From: Sipunculus nudus
Taxonomy: Eukaryota > Annelida > Sipuncula > Golfingiida > Sipunculidae
Reading direction: 5' to 3'
Length of the DNA stretch: 64,000 bases
Assembly (NCBI GenBank): GCA_026874595.1
Contig: CM049314.1
Location: 55,721,812 to 55,785,811 of the forward strand
Shown: positions 23,901-37,500 of the stretch, in pieces
Numbering within the stretch: position 1 is the stretch's first letter
Layout: each line of letters opens with the position of its first letter
Program-made: the position numbers and the translations under genes
Notes under the pieces: model-generated
The model's input: the letters and a program-made list of their open reading frames with translations, nothing else
Databases searched by the model: none
Told to the model about the DNA's origin: nothing

Positions 23901-26900
23901 ATGCCTTCACTGTGCTTCATCTCACATTGCTTCATGCCTACACTGTCTATCATGCCTTCACTGTGCGTCATCTCACACTGTGCTTCATGCCTACACTGTT
24001 TATTGTGCCTTCACTGTGCCTCATCTCACACTGTGCTTCATGCCCATACTGTTTATCATGCCTACACTGTGCCTTGTGTCACACTGTACATCTAGCCTAC
24101 ACTGTCTATCATGCTTACATTGTGCCTTGTGTCAGACTGTACATCTTGCCTACACTGTCTATCATGCAAACACTGTGCCTTGTGTCACACTGTACATCTT
24201 GCCTAGACTGTCTATCATGCTAACACTGTGCTTTGTCTCAGTATACATCTTGCCTACACTGTCTATCATGCCTACACTGTTTATTGTGCTTACACTGTGC
24301 CTTTTGTCACACTGTACATCTTGCCTACACTGTCTATCATGCCTACACTGTGCCTCATGCTTGCACTGTGTCATCCATGCCTACAGAGTACCTCATGTCA
24401 TGTGCACTGTTTCATGAGATGACGACAAGTTTCACTTTGACTGAGGGATATTAAGGATTTATGCACGAGTCCATGTGTATGGAACTGTATGTATCTTTGT
24501 GTGACCTTGACCTTATTTTTTTTTCAGTAACACAATGTCGCTGGAAACTGCTGCCTGCAGCCGATGTGGTGGGGGATTTGGACTGAATGAGCAGATCGTC
24601 AACTCTAATGGAGAGGTCTGGCACAGTCAGTGCTTTGTGTAAGTCATTTTTACTAGATTGTTTGCAGTGTTATATTATGTATGGCCTCAAGTATGACTGT
24701 TTAAGATGTATTTGCAGCATATGTACTCATTAATATACAATAACCACCATTCATTACATAACGTGTAATACACATCATATTTTAAATGTAGTTTGGATAT
24801 ATGCATTTGAGGAGTGACAGTGCCATTTTAAGATATGGGGTGGTGTTATACTGCTTCTAAGTATTGTACAACATTCAGGTATTCTTGAGGTATAGAGTTA
24901 TCTGCTAATTGTTTAAGCACCTCAGACCTGACAGTGCTGGTGCAGTCAGGGCCAGCTGGCTGGTTACAGACTGTTACACAGCTGTGGGAGACTGTATAGT
25001 ATGTCTCCAGAAGCTTATGTTCAGCATCTGGTCCAAGGCTGTCTGTGAAGGCTGATTCATACTTTGATATACACCACTACCTGTAAGGCTTATTAACTCT
25101 GACAGTCAAGCCCAGTGACTGTCAGTAAAACAGCACAGTCAGAATGTGTATGTTATTCAAAAAACCTTGTCTTCATGTTCTAAGTAACCATTTTCAGGTG
25201 TCATGTTGCATTTGTTAAGGGAGAGTCAAATTTGAACAATTTGTAAAAAAAACAAAGAACTTCCCCAAATCATGACTATAAGTGAACCATACAAGGTAAG
25301 GAGACCCATAAATTTATGTTAATATTCCTTCCTCATATGTTGGGAGGGGGGGGCATTTAGGGGTTGATCAGTTTATTTCTGTATTGATATTTGCTTCAAC
25401 ATTTTTAGTGCGTGGACCTTCTTTGGTGGTCCTTAGTGCAAAATGGTCAATTGCAAAAATACTGATCCCCCATTATCACTTGGTTTTGTCCATTTGAACT
25501 AAATCTCCAGTATGTCTGGTTTTCCATAACTGACCTTTGCCCAAAATTATAGTCACAGGTAATAAATTTGCACCTGATATTGATTTTGGACATTAACATA
25601 TTTTCAAGCTTCAGTGCCTGTTCAAGGTATTCCTATTACTGCTCATTTTTGAGTGTCTCAGCAGATGGGGTTGTAGGGAATGGGGGGGGGGGGGGGAGGT
25701 GAAACTTTCAATCAACCTGGCAATAGCATACATCACTAGTAGTTAGAAGGGAGCCCTGATGCATTTGAACTCACAAGCACACAAACAGGCATAAAGAGGA
25801 CCAAACACAGGTCTGACAATTAAATGAATTGTTCTCAGTAATTGATATATACTAATATACCAATCAGTGGGAATTGTCAAGTCCTTCAACAGACTTATAC
25901 CCAGCGGGCACTGGATGTTGATTCAACGTTGATTCAACGTTAAAATCATGATTCAACGTGGAATCAAGGTTGATCAACATTGAAACAACGTTCAGTGCCC
26001 GCTGGGTATAACATACCAATATCCAAAAATCAGGGATTCATCTGGTTCACTTTGCTATCCTTTGAATGAGTAACTGGGTAAAACTCTATTTTACATATAT
26101 TTTACAATTAGTGGCAAATATACACTGCAAATCTGTATAAGATATAATAAGAAGAGTCAACACTTCTATTTTTTGCAAAATCATTATAGATATGGAGCCA
26201 CTTTCATATTCATACACAGACTCACTGATTTAATTTTCTCTGGAAAGAAAAAAAAATGTGTCACTCTAGGGACAGTCCTGAATCATATTAAATAGACTTA
26301 TTGATTACTCAGACTTGTGTTACATAGATTCCAACAGGACAGTCATAAAATTCTGATTCAGCTGATGAAAATTGACATATTGACCCAACAGGAAATTTAA
26401 TTATAGACATTGCTTATTCAGTCCTGAGTCGGGAAATTGAAGTGTGTCTCTGTTCACAGTCTCTTTCAGCTGTAGCATTGAAAAAAAACTTGGTTCAGCT
26501 GACTTCGTCTGCTGAGTGATAGTTCACTGTAATCCTTATAGCATAATTATTCAGTTCCATACCAGGATTTTCATGTATGTCATAACAAGGGGTACAGGCT
26601 GAATTCTCTTGCCAAGAGTATCCACTCGCCAGTTGTTGATTAAATAACTAGTTATGTACATGTATTTGCATAAATTATGTTGAACCAGTATTTATAATTC
26701 AGCATCTGTTCAAAGTCTGCTGATAATATTGACAATCAATATTTTTACCACCTGGAACTGATTAATGTTTTATATTACCCAAATATATAAGAATCATCAA
26801 AATTTGACTCAGTTGGTATGCTAGTAGAAACCAAAAGCAACTCTGTGCTCATTTGTTTAACAGTTGTGTATTTCTGGTAAAAAAAAATAATAATAATACT

Positions 26901-29900
26901 GTAAAACTGTATCCTTGACACTTGCACTCTGAAGATTGAATACATGTTAAGACCAAGGCTATTGATAAATATTACCTACTGTGATAGGCTATCATATAAT
27001 CCTCAGCAACAAACATTTCCAGCCGAGTTTCATTTATATTTTCATTTATAAGTTTATTTTCGTAAATATCAAGAAAAAACTGGCCCCTTGTGTAATGTAT
27101 TAGTACTTTGTATCCGTGTTTTTATTCATGATATGAAACACCTGATCCCACATATCTTTATCATAAGTAAATCTTGCCCTGCTAATAAATCCAGAGTAAC
27201 GCTAAGAAAGCACAGAGTAGCTGTGAGTGTGTTTCAAGAAGTTGTTGTTTCAGCTGGTACCCATCTGGTAAAGCTTAAAAACCAGGGAGTACCAGCAAGC
27301 TTCTGATTCAGTTGCCATAGTTACCTGCAGGTGTGTATATATAAAAAGTACTATATAAGAAAGAAAGAATCCAGGTATTAAATGCAATAATCTTGAGGTA
27401 CAGCACCTTTTTTCCTAATGTTATGTTACATACATATGTTGTTTAAAATTTAACAAAACTGGGATATGATCTGCTCAGGCTGTGACTCAACAAAATGTTT
27501 GGTACAGGAAGGATTGGTTAGGCATCTCAGACATCTTGAATCCATGTTGAATATGAGCTTGACAGGTAGACTTGACAAGGTTAGCTGTACAATGAAATAA
27601 AGAAAATTTACTTTACATTCAATACCATTGAAACAACATACCAGGGCTTACCATTTTTCACTTACAAAGCACACCTCTATATAGTGTATTTTGCAGGCTT
27701 CAAAATATTCTAGTGTTTAAGTGAAGGATTGTTAATTTAAAGCCAGAATACTTAATGGATACAAACAAAACATTTAATTTATCTGACTGAAGAAGTTTAC
27801 GCTCGTCGAGCAGCTGTTTTACAGTTGTTGTCATATTTTTTTTCAAATTTCATATCTAAGTATGTCAAATATTAGACTGCTTATATTAGACATATTATAT
27901 TCAAACTTCATGGATGGATAAACCTGTATAGATAGATTTTGGTTTATTTCAGATATGCACCAGATAACTTTAAATTTATCAATTTTTTTGACAGTTTGTA
28001 TTTGTTTATGTTTCAGGTGTGCTCAGTGCTTCCAGCCGTTCCCAGATGGAATCTTCTATGAGGTGAGCGTGTCATGTACAAGCATTTTAGGTGCGGGCTT
28101 TGTTAGAGATAAGATATGTTAGATAAGGATAGATTTATGTGGTTACATCTTGTACCCATGAGACCAGCTATCACTGTACATGTCTTCAGTGACGTTTGTT
28201 TATTCTGACAGCAGCCCAGTTTCTCTTGCATTATTTCATTTTATTAGCGAACCTGTGAGCTTATGCGATGGCGCAGCGTCGTCCGTCCGTCTTCAGCCGT
28301 CCGCCGTCTAGGGCTGGCTTTCCACCGTCCATGGCTGTAAGTCAGAAACTGTCGGAGTTAGCAGCTCCAAATTACATGTAGGAATTCGTCACATGTGAAA
28401 CTTGCTGCCCTGGAGCTTATTATTGGGTGTCTGCATTAATTTAGATTTTATAGAGAAAAAGCTTAAAAACCTTTAAAAATCTTCTTCTCTGAAACTGTCC
28501 AGCCAAATTGTCCAATATTTCACAGAAATGATCCCTGGAACAATCTCTCTCAAGTTTGTTCGAATGGTTCCAGTTTGGAGATTTTTGGCCGAGTTACAGG
28601 AGGATGAACTTAGTCATCTGTCCAAAAAAGCACACTAAAATTAAAATCTCAGAAACGGCTAGAGCTATAATGACCAAATTTTATACCAATGTTTGTCACA
28701 TATGTCATATCTGATTTTGAGGTATTGGTGGCGCCACCTACATTGATGTGTTTTTTACAAGCGAAAATGTAATTTTAAACTCTTCTAGCTTATACACTGA
28801 TTTATGATGAAACTGTTCAGCTGATTGGTTTAAACTTTACAAGAATTATTCTATGGTAGGGTTCTGCCAGTTTTATAAGAATAGATTAGGTAAATACAGT
28901 TTTAAAAAATGCATTGTAGCCAATTGAAAAAGGCTTTCTCTATTTGAAAACAGATTTGACTTCATGCAGCCAAGTCAAGAGGTCACTCAGTACAAACAGG
29001 TGGGGTCCAGACATCACCATGGCAACTGACCTGGCTGGGGGGGGGGGTGTCTAGACAATGTGTCTAGACGTCTGGACACAATGTTTAGATGCAGAATTCC
29101 CAGATTATTGGAACTATATCTTTCAACTGATTGAAAAAACTTGGTTCGCATTTTAAGCGAATCGGGTTTATCATCAGGTCACATGTGAACTGCTGCACCT
29201 TGACTTTTGGTTGACCTACGACCTTTCCTTGCTGCCCAGTGTCCATTTGTGCATCCGTTTCCACACATAAACCCACATATCTCGGGAACCGTTTGACCGA
29301 TCAGGCTAAAATTTTGCACAAATGTAGCCCTTTGATAGCTTTATAACATACACTTAAAAGTGTGGTGCCACCTGCAACCATTTTTGCACAGCGTCCATCT
29401 GTTCATCTGCCTTGGGATAATATTGCTCATATCTCAGCAGTGGTTTGACTTATCCACCTGAAATTTTGCAGGTTTATACATCCTGGACAGCTTTCTTGAT
29501 TTTATGACAGGTGGCCCCACCTACATTCACATTTACTCTGTAGACATCCAAGCTCATATCTTGGGAACCGTTTGACCGATTGGGTCAAAATTTTGCATGT
29601 GTATAGATCTTGCATAGCTCTTCATAATAGGCAAAACTGGTGGTGCCACCTGCAACCACTTATGCCCACATCCATCTGTTCATCTGCCTTTGGATAAAAT
29701 CACTCATATCTCGGCAGTGGTTTGACTTATCCACCTGAAATTTTGCAGTTTTATACATCCAGGACAGGTTTCTTGATTTTATGACAGGTGTCGCCACCTA
29801 CATTCACATTTACTCTTCAGACATCCAAGTTCATATCTCAGGAACCATTTGACCGATTAGGCCAAAATTTTGCTTGTGTATAGATCTCACATAGCTCTTC

Positions 29901-32900
29901 ATCATAGGCAAAACTGGTGGTGCCACCTGCAACCATTTATGCACAGTGTCCATCTGTTCATCTGCCTTGGGATAAAATCGCTAATATCTCAGCAGTGGTT
30001 TGACTTATCCACCTGAAATTTTGCAGGTTTATAGATCATGGACAGGTTTCTCGATTTTATGACAGGTGGCGCCACCTACATTCACATTTACTCAGCAGAC
30101 ATCCAAGCTGATATCTTGGGAACCGTTTGACCGATAAGGCCAAAATTTTGCATGTGTATAGATCTCACATAGCTCTTTATTATAGGCAAAACTGGTGGGG
30201 CCACTTGCAACCACTTATGCACAGCATCGATCTGTTGATCTGCCTTGGGATAAAATCACTCATATCTCGGCAGTGGTTTGACTTATCCACCTGAAATTTT
30301 GCAGGTTTATACATCCTGGACAATTTTCTCGATTTTATAACAGGTGGCACCACCTACATTCACGTTTAAGCTGCAGACATCCATGCTAATATGCAACACA
30401 CCATGCTCTATTCCCCTTGCCACTTAATCCATGCCTCACTTCACCCGTCCCACTCTGATATCTGCGGATACACAGTGGCTTGTCGACTACCCATATTCTG
30501 GTTTTAAAATGTCCTAGTCAGAAACTTGCAGGTCAGAAACGTCCATTTTGCTGAAATCATAAAAGACTAAGGTAGATATGCAGGACTTAGGAGGATCAAT
30601 ATTAAATTTTTAAGATAAACGTCCATTCATACTCCTAAACTTTGCACAGGTTTGCATTAGGCCTGTAGGCCTTGTATTGTTTTAAAAAATTGTACGCTTT
30701 CTTTTTTTGCACTATATCATTCATGTTTAATTACTTACCTTTTCATATTTTTTTTCTCAAATCACTATCTTCAAAATGGAGGTTTTAGCTTCATGCAAAT
30801 AAATTTTGGAACTTTGGCAGATTGAGGGATGTGATCAGGCATTGTGTCTCAAAAATAACTTGTATTTGATTTAGCATCATACACTGTTGTCTCACTGGTT
30901 AATGATAAAAATGCAGAAATATAGAGTACTGAGGACTTGTGCATGAGTTATTCCTCTTCACATAGCTGTAGCAGGTAGTCCTGAAATTTGTTTTTGAGCG
31001 GCCATGAGAAATTTCAGGTAGTTAACTAATATGAGGAAATTCAGGAAATAACATGTAAAAAATGTCAGGAAATTTCAAGACATTGACCATTGTTCTTACA
31101 TACATAACGTGAACCTGCCCAGTAGCAGTAAATTTCTTTCTGATCTACTCTTGTACCTGAGAAGTATCATGATAATATTTTATGAAAAGTTGCATATTTA
31201 CATTGATGTATTATTTGTTTTTATTTCTTGAGAGACAGAAATTTGTTGAGTATCAGTACAGCTACTGGAACAAGCAAGTGTAACATTGTTTTCCAAACAG
31301 CTATATATATAGTTATTTTCTAGGCTAAATGTATTTAATAATATTTTTGCTCATTTTATTGTCAAGAATTAAAGTATGTGTCTATATAGTTTAGCAAATT
31401 GTGAGGTAAATATTTAAATTATTCATCAATGTAACATTGTGATGTGAACCTATAGCACAGCTTGACTGGTGGTATAGCTTTATCATGTTGAATCTGTATC
31501 TTCAGTTTGACGGCAGGAAGTACTGTGAACATGACTTTCACGTCCTTTACGCCCCATGCTGTGGAAGATGCAGTGAGTATCAATAGCAATTGTTTACATG
31601 CACTTACTCTTAATCATTTAGACACATTCACAGGAAAGGTAAGGGATATATTCCAGTGCATATCTAAAATTTGAAACCACTATTGATCTTGTTCCTGTGG
31701 GTCTGAGGGCTGTTTAAAGTTGTTCCCTTTATTTTTTGTGTCATTTCTCATTCGATTTAAATCACTAAATTTGTGAACAAATAATTATTTTTTAATTTTG
31801 TTAATAAAATATTATTCAGAAATGGGTTATAATAGCATATGATCGGCTGATTATTTATAAATAGATTTCACACAGTACAGATAGAATACATAAAAAGTTA
31901 ATTCCTGACTGCTAGGGAAGTCCAGTTGCAGGCTATCTGATTCCATATTGTTTGCTTTATATTACATTTTCAGATACAAGGCCTCCCTGAACTTCTTATC
32001 ATATGATTAGAGCGCAATATGTATGTTTATGGAAATCCTGAATATATATAAAGGAAACCTGGGCAAATGACCACCACAGTTTAGAGACCATCTCAGAATA
32101 ACAACCACTTTTTCACAGTCCGAATTACTTTTTGCACTGTACATCAGACCTCACTTAGACAACCATCTTGAAAATGTGACAACTTTATCAAGGTCCCATT
32201 GATAGTTGCCATTTTGAGGTTTCACAGCATATATATTATGTAAATATATGCACTATAGTTACACCATCAAGTTTTGATGTGATGCGCCCTTTCCAACTCA
32301 TGGAGTAGGTTTGACTGTGACATCACACCCCATGATGTCATTCTGCTGGCTCCAGTGTGTACATATACTGTTAACATGTTTAAGATACAGTGGTGTTTAT
32401 TCTGTGTCAACATCATTCACTGTGTGGCAAATGGTAGTCCAGTAATAACAGTATCACATTGAAGCACTGCACAAAGACAACCATTGTGTTGAGACCTTTT
32501 TACTCATCTATACATCCACAGAAATAGCTCGACCGAATAATAAGACTACTTAAAAAGTAGGTTGTGTTGCTCCCTCCCCTAGTATTTACCAGAGGTTTGA
32601 CCTGCAGTAGTACATTAGAAACCTCAAATATTGCAAGATGCAATATAGATACACTGACTGTTATCTACTGTTTAACCTAGCTGATATCATTGTCCTGACA
32701 TTAAATTGTGATTGCTGCATGTTTATTATTTTAAAACCTTTTCAGGGACACTTATGTTAGTTTTTAAGCAAGAGTAGATAAATTATTTTATAAGTAGTAG
32801 TAGTAGTAGTAGTGGTACTCACAGTTTATAAGTACCTCATATAACTGTGTGTAAAGTGAGGCATTTAATTTTCTATAAAAAGATAAACCATGATTAATAT

Positions 32901-34537
32901 CTTCCATTCTGTAAACATATTTAGGCAAATGTCCACAGGTAGCATTATTTTTGCCAGCATTACTTCATGTCACCACATCCTACATTGTATAATGCTGGAT
33001 GGCAAACAGCCAGCATTAGCTGCTGAATTTAGCAATATACTAGGGGTTTTGCACATCAGGACATTAGGATAATGCTATTAAGAATGCTATTAAGAAGCAA
33101 AAAGACTTGTATTTGGTCTATTTTATTTTGCAGAATTAAGATTACATATATATATAGTTGTTCCAGATGTTTTAGAATCTGACTTCTAAGTAAATGCTTA
33201 TACCGCGTGAGTCATTGGTCATGTTTCCTTTGTCTACCACAAACACCATGTCATCTTTTAACCTGGGACACTGGTAACTTATGATTTTTGTGGTTAATTG
33301 TAGGTGAGTTCATCATTGGTCGTGTGATCAAGGCTATGAACTCCAGCTGGCATCCACAATGCTTCATGTGTCAGATCTGTGGTGTCTCACTGGCTGACAT
33401 GGGATTTGTCAAGAATGCTAATCGGTAGGTCAGGTGTCAGGATATATATGCTAGGTCTGGTGCAGTGTATCAGTATATTGATATATCAACTGATGCAAGA
33501 TGACTGAAACAATTTATGATGTCTCTGTCATGAAGGGATACAATTATATATGTTCTGGAAAGAATTGTTCTATAAATTATATACAATTTTAATGGCCAGT
33601 ACAGCAACCCAAACAAGCTGTTAGATTACTCATAGTATATATCAGCAGAAAACATGCCTACATGGAGAGTCTATCAGTATATCTTAAGGCCAATTAAATA
33701 CAGGTAAGATATAGGTTTCTGGTATTTTGCTTTAAGACAGTGTGGTTCTTATTCTGCTATAGTTTACAGGAGGTTCCATGCCACAAGGTGCATTAATTAA
33801 TATCCCTTTCATATGGCTGCTGCGTTCAAACATTTTATCCAAAATGGATTAAATAAACCAGTTTGGTGCTTTCACACGGCAAATAAACCAAAATGGTTTG
33901 GGCAAAGCCAGGGTGTCAAGCACATGTGGGGTCATGTCTCCCAAACATCAGTGTCATATGAAACAATAGGACACGTGTGAGACATTACTTAATGTGCATG
34001 ACGTGGTAGAAGGGTTATGTTTGCTTTGGCCAAATAAGATTAGATTCACATTTTATTGCAGTTTGAAAAATCAATCCAGATTCAAGTTTCAATAGTTTCA
34101 CATTGAAATGTGAATTGAAAACGGATTGAAACCGTTTTGTATTTGCTATGTGAGAGGGTGCCGTGTGAGAGAGGTATTAGATAATTATACAGACACAATG
34201 TTTTCAGAATCAGTATTTTGGCCAATCTTTGATATTAACTTTCCACTCTATACACAACCATAAAGTTATATCAGTCACTGAGTCTGGCTGATTATAAACG
34301 TTAATACTTCTGACAGTAACCACCACTAAATATACACACAGATCTAAAAGACTGTTGGTATCTGAATGTACCAACTTGTTCATTATTCAAGCATATCTGT
34401 ATATGAATATACATGAAATCACCTAGGAAATTTGTAAGCCATGAGCTCTGTGTAATTTAAATGAATGATTAATGTTTTTGATGACATAGATAATGATAAA
34501 GTGTGTACCATGTGTCATGGTTATCATCCATTTAAGT

Positions 34538-34568
<31 letters not shown>

Positions 34569-37500
34569 GTTATAGGCTGGTATAGCAGTACATAGCATGA
34601 TTAGGCCTTTACTGAAAACAATATTTTTTAATCAGAAATATTTGAAAGCATGGATCACATAGCATGATTTTATATAACCAGAAATATTGTGATTCCTTTT
34701 GGCTCTTCCATTAAATAGAAGAACACATTTGTCAGAACTTTTGCACCCTGAATCATGTCAGGATTGAATAACAGTGGCTTGGACAAAACGTGGTCACTTC
34801 TTTCAGCTTGATTCAATTAATTTTAATTGAGCAAAGTATGTTTTACTGTTTATATCATTATGATACACAATATTTTTACAACTATACATTGAATGTTATT
34901 ATTTTAAATTTTCTTCAAGATTTATTCTTCTTGTGACTTTCTTGGACTTGTAGCAATGTTAATTACTATGATTTCAGTGCTCTGTGCCGAGAGTGCAATG
35001 CCAAGGAGAAGGCCCATGGACTCGGCAAATATGTGTGCCACAAGTGCCAGTAAGTACAGTAACATAATAATTATCAAAAATTTGCATACCTGGTTTATAA
35101 CTCCAATCTCACGTGGAAAGTCATTGCCCACTCATAGGTCTGAAAACTGAGTAACAGTAGGTAATCATGATACATCCTTCTGCCAGAGGTCATTATTACT
35201 TGTTTCAACTGTCAAACTTCAAAATCAGAATTTGTTACATTTTGAAGAAACACCTTCTGTTTACATTACATTAACATGTACATGCTTACAAAATATTACT
35301 TTTCCGTAAAGTCCTTCCCACAAAACACCCATGTTATGTAATTTGACTTGAAACAGTTCTTATCCAACATGCGAATGGGCTACATTGTCCTCTTCACTGC
35401 ATTTATAACTTTGCTGCTGGTGTATTTAGGAGCCCTGGGGCATTGTGGGAGTCAGATTTTGACTCCAACAATCCCTAAACAGCAGAGTTGCACTCTAGTG
35501 AGTCCAAGTGTGCATTAGATATATCAAGTTCATTTTAAGAAAATTTGAAAAAAAATATAGGATGGGTACATTCAACAGTCATGTGTAGTTGCATTTTATA
35601 CTTGTTATAAGTTCTATGAATTGTATGTTTGAAATGGACCATATAGACATATTAGCGTCATTATGTCTGTGTGGTCAGCTACATTTATGAAAGAGCTTCA
35701 TCAGTTGTTGTTATTGGGACATGGACCTATTAATGGACTTCTGGAGTCCAGATTCATGACCCTTGTTACATCCAGGGCTGTAAGTTTGATTATTAAAGTG
35801 AAACTTTAGCAGTTTCTGTATCTTTGTGTTTTACATAGTTGAGCAAGGATATATGGTTGTTCTTGATGTGTTGTAGCTCCATCATCGAAGAAGGCCACAT
35901 CAAGTTCCGTGGGGAAGCTTACCATCCCTACCACTTTAACTGCAAGAACTGCGAGTGAGTATTATTACCTCACATGTACCAGTGCTCTATACTTAATACT
36001 CATGCAAGTTGAGATGGGGTATTTATCTGCATTTGTGAGAACTCCTGCCGCAGGGCTCTTCCTTGTGTGTGTTTCTGTTTAGACTTCTGTTTAAGTACAG
36101 CTGTGGGATATAGATTTTAATGATATGTGAAATATCTTCTTTAAAAGTGAATTGAATGATGGAGTACTTACATATAAAGATAATAATGATTTATGGAAAT
36201 ACCTCAAAGGTATATAAGGGTTTTTAAAAAAAAAAAGTAACTTTTATATATTTATTATGGAAAATTCTGTTGAATATGCTAATAAAAATTAGAGAATTAT
36301 GTTTATGTAGATTTAACAGATAAACTGCACTGTGAAACACTCATGGAAAAGTTTAATATCAGAAAAAACATCATATACTAGAGAATGATTTCACAGACTA
36401 ATACCAGATTGAGTTGTTAAACAATGGGGTATTATACTGTGAATGATGAATTTGTGAAGTTTAAGTAAGTTAATATAACTAATTTTATCAGTTTAAACAC
36501 AGAAAGCCCAAGTTGTAAGTCTTGTAGTTCTTTTTTTTTTTAACTCAACAGTGGCCTGAGGGTTACATGTAACATATATTGTTTGACTGTGAGGTTAATA
36601 ATGGAATATGCATGGCAGGGCGGAGCTGAACGTGGATGCTCGTGAGAAGGGAGGAGATCTGTTCTGTCTGAGATGTCATGACAAGATGGGAATCCCGATC
36701 TGCGGAGCCTGCAGGTATTGTCATCACAGCCATGTCAGATGTTACTCAAAAATATAACAGTTTGACACCAGGGCTTGTCTGTACCCTGCATCATATGCAG
36801 TCTTATTATGTGGCTTCATTATTTTTCAAGCTGGTGGGCCATAGACTCAAACCCTACCAGATAATATAGTATATTTCTAACCAAATCAGAGGATTTGATA
36901 TATTTCAAACTTTTAACAGAGCATTAATTTCTACTTTATGTAGAAGACACAGTCTATATTTCTTATAAATAATTAAAAAAGAATGATATAAAGTCTTTTT
37001 AATTTGACTGATAAATGATTATTGGTCTGGTTAAGTGTTCCAGATTTTGATTTCTGCAAAAAGATAACAAATTATGCTTTTATACTGTATTCTGTATAAA
37101 TATGTTTCCTGTTGTAGGAGGCCCATTGAAGAGCGCATTGTCCATGCTCTGGGCAAGGCCTGGCATGTTGAGGTATGTGACATAATAATCTGCCACAGCA
37201 TTCAGATAATCTGTATTTACATTGAAAAATAACTCCTTTGAATTCACAATAATGTTTTATTACAAATGTATCAAAGTTAATTATATATATATATATAAAT
37301 GTGCACTCTGTAGTGAAGAATAGAATGACTAAATATTTAAATGGTTCACAAGACATGTTGATGATAATATAGGTAAAAATGCAAAATATATAAGCTGTGG
37401 GAGCTTACCAGATGGTCTTGGGCCTTCTCTTTCAACCTGAAGTAGGGACATGTGCACTACTGCCCCTTATAAACATGGTTTGAACAAAAGACATATACTG

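Noticed and set aside
22320-24095. 591-codon open frame in the minisatellite as a secreted Cys-rich repeat protein
   Set aside because: All three forward frames and one reverse frame are equally open, units change length by 2 bp, and the frame has no signal peptide or stable domain. It lies in an intron of PINCH.
20710-24400. CRISPR-like array
   Set aside because: Repeats are contiguous and degenerate with no unique spacers, and the host is a eukaryote.
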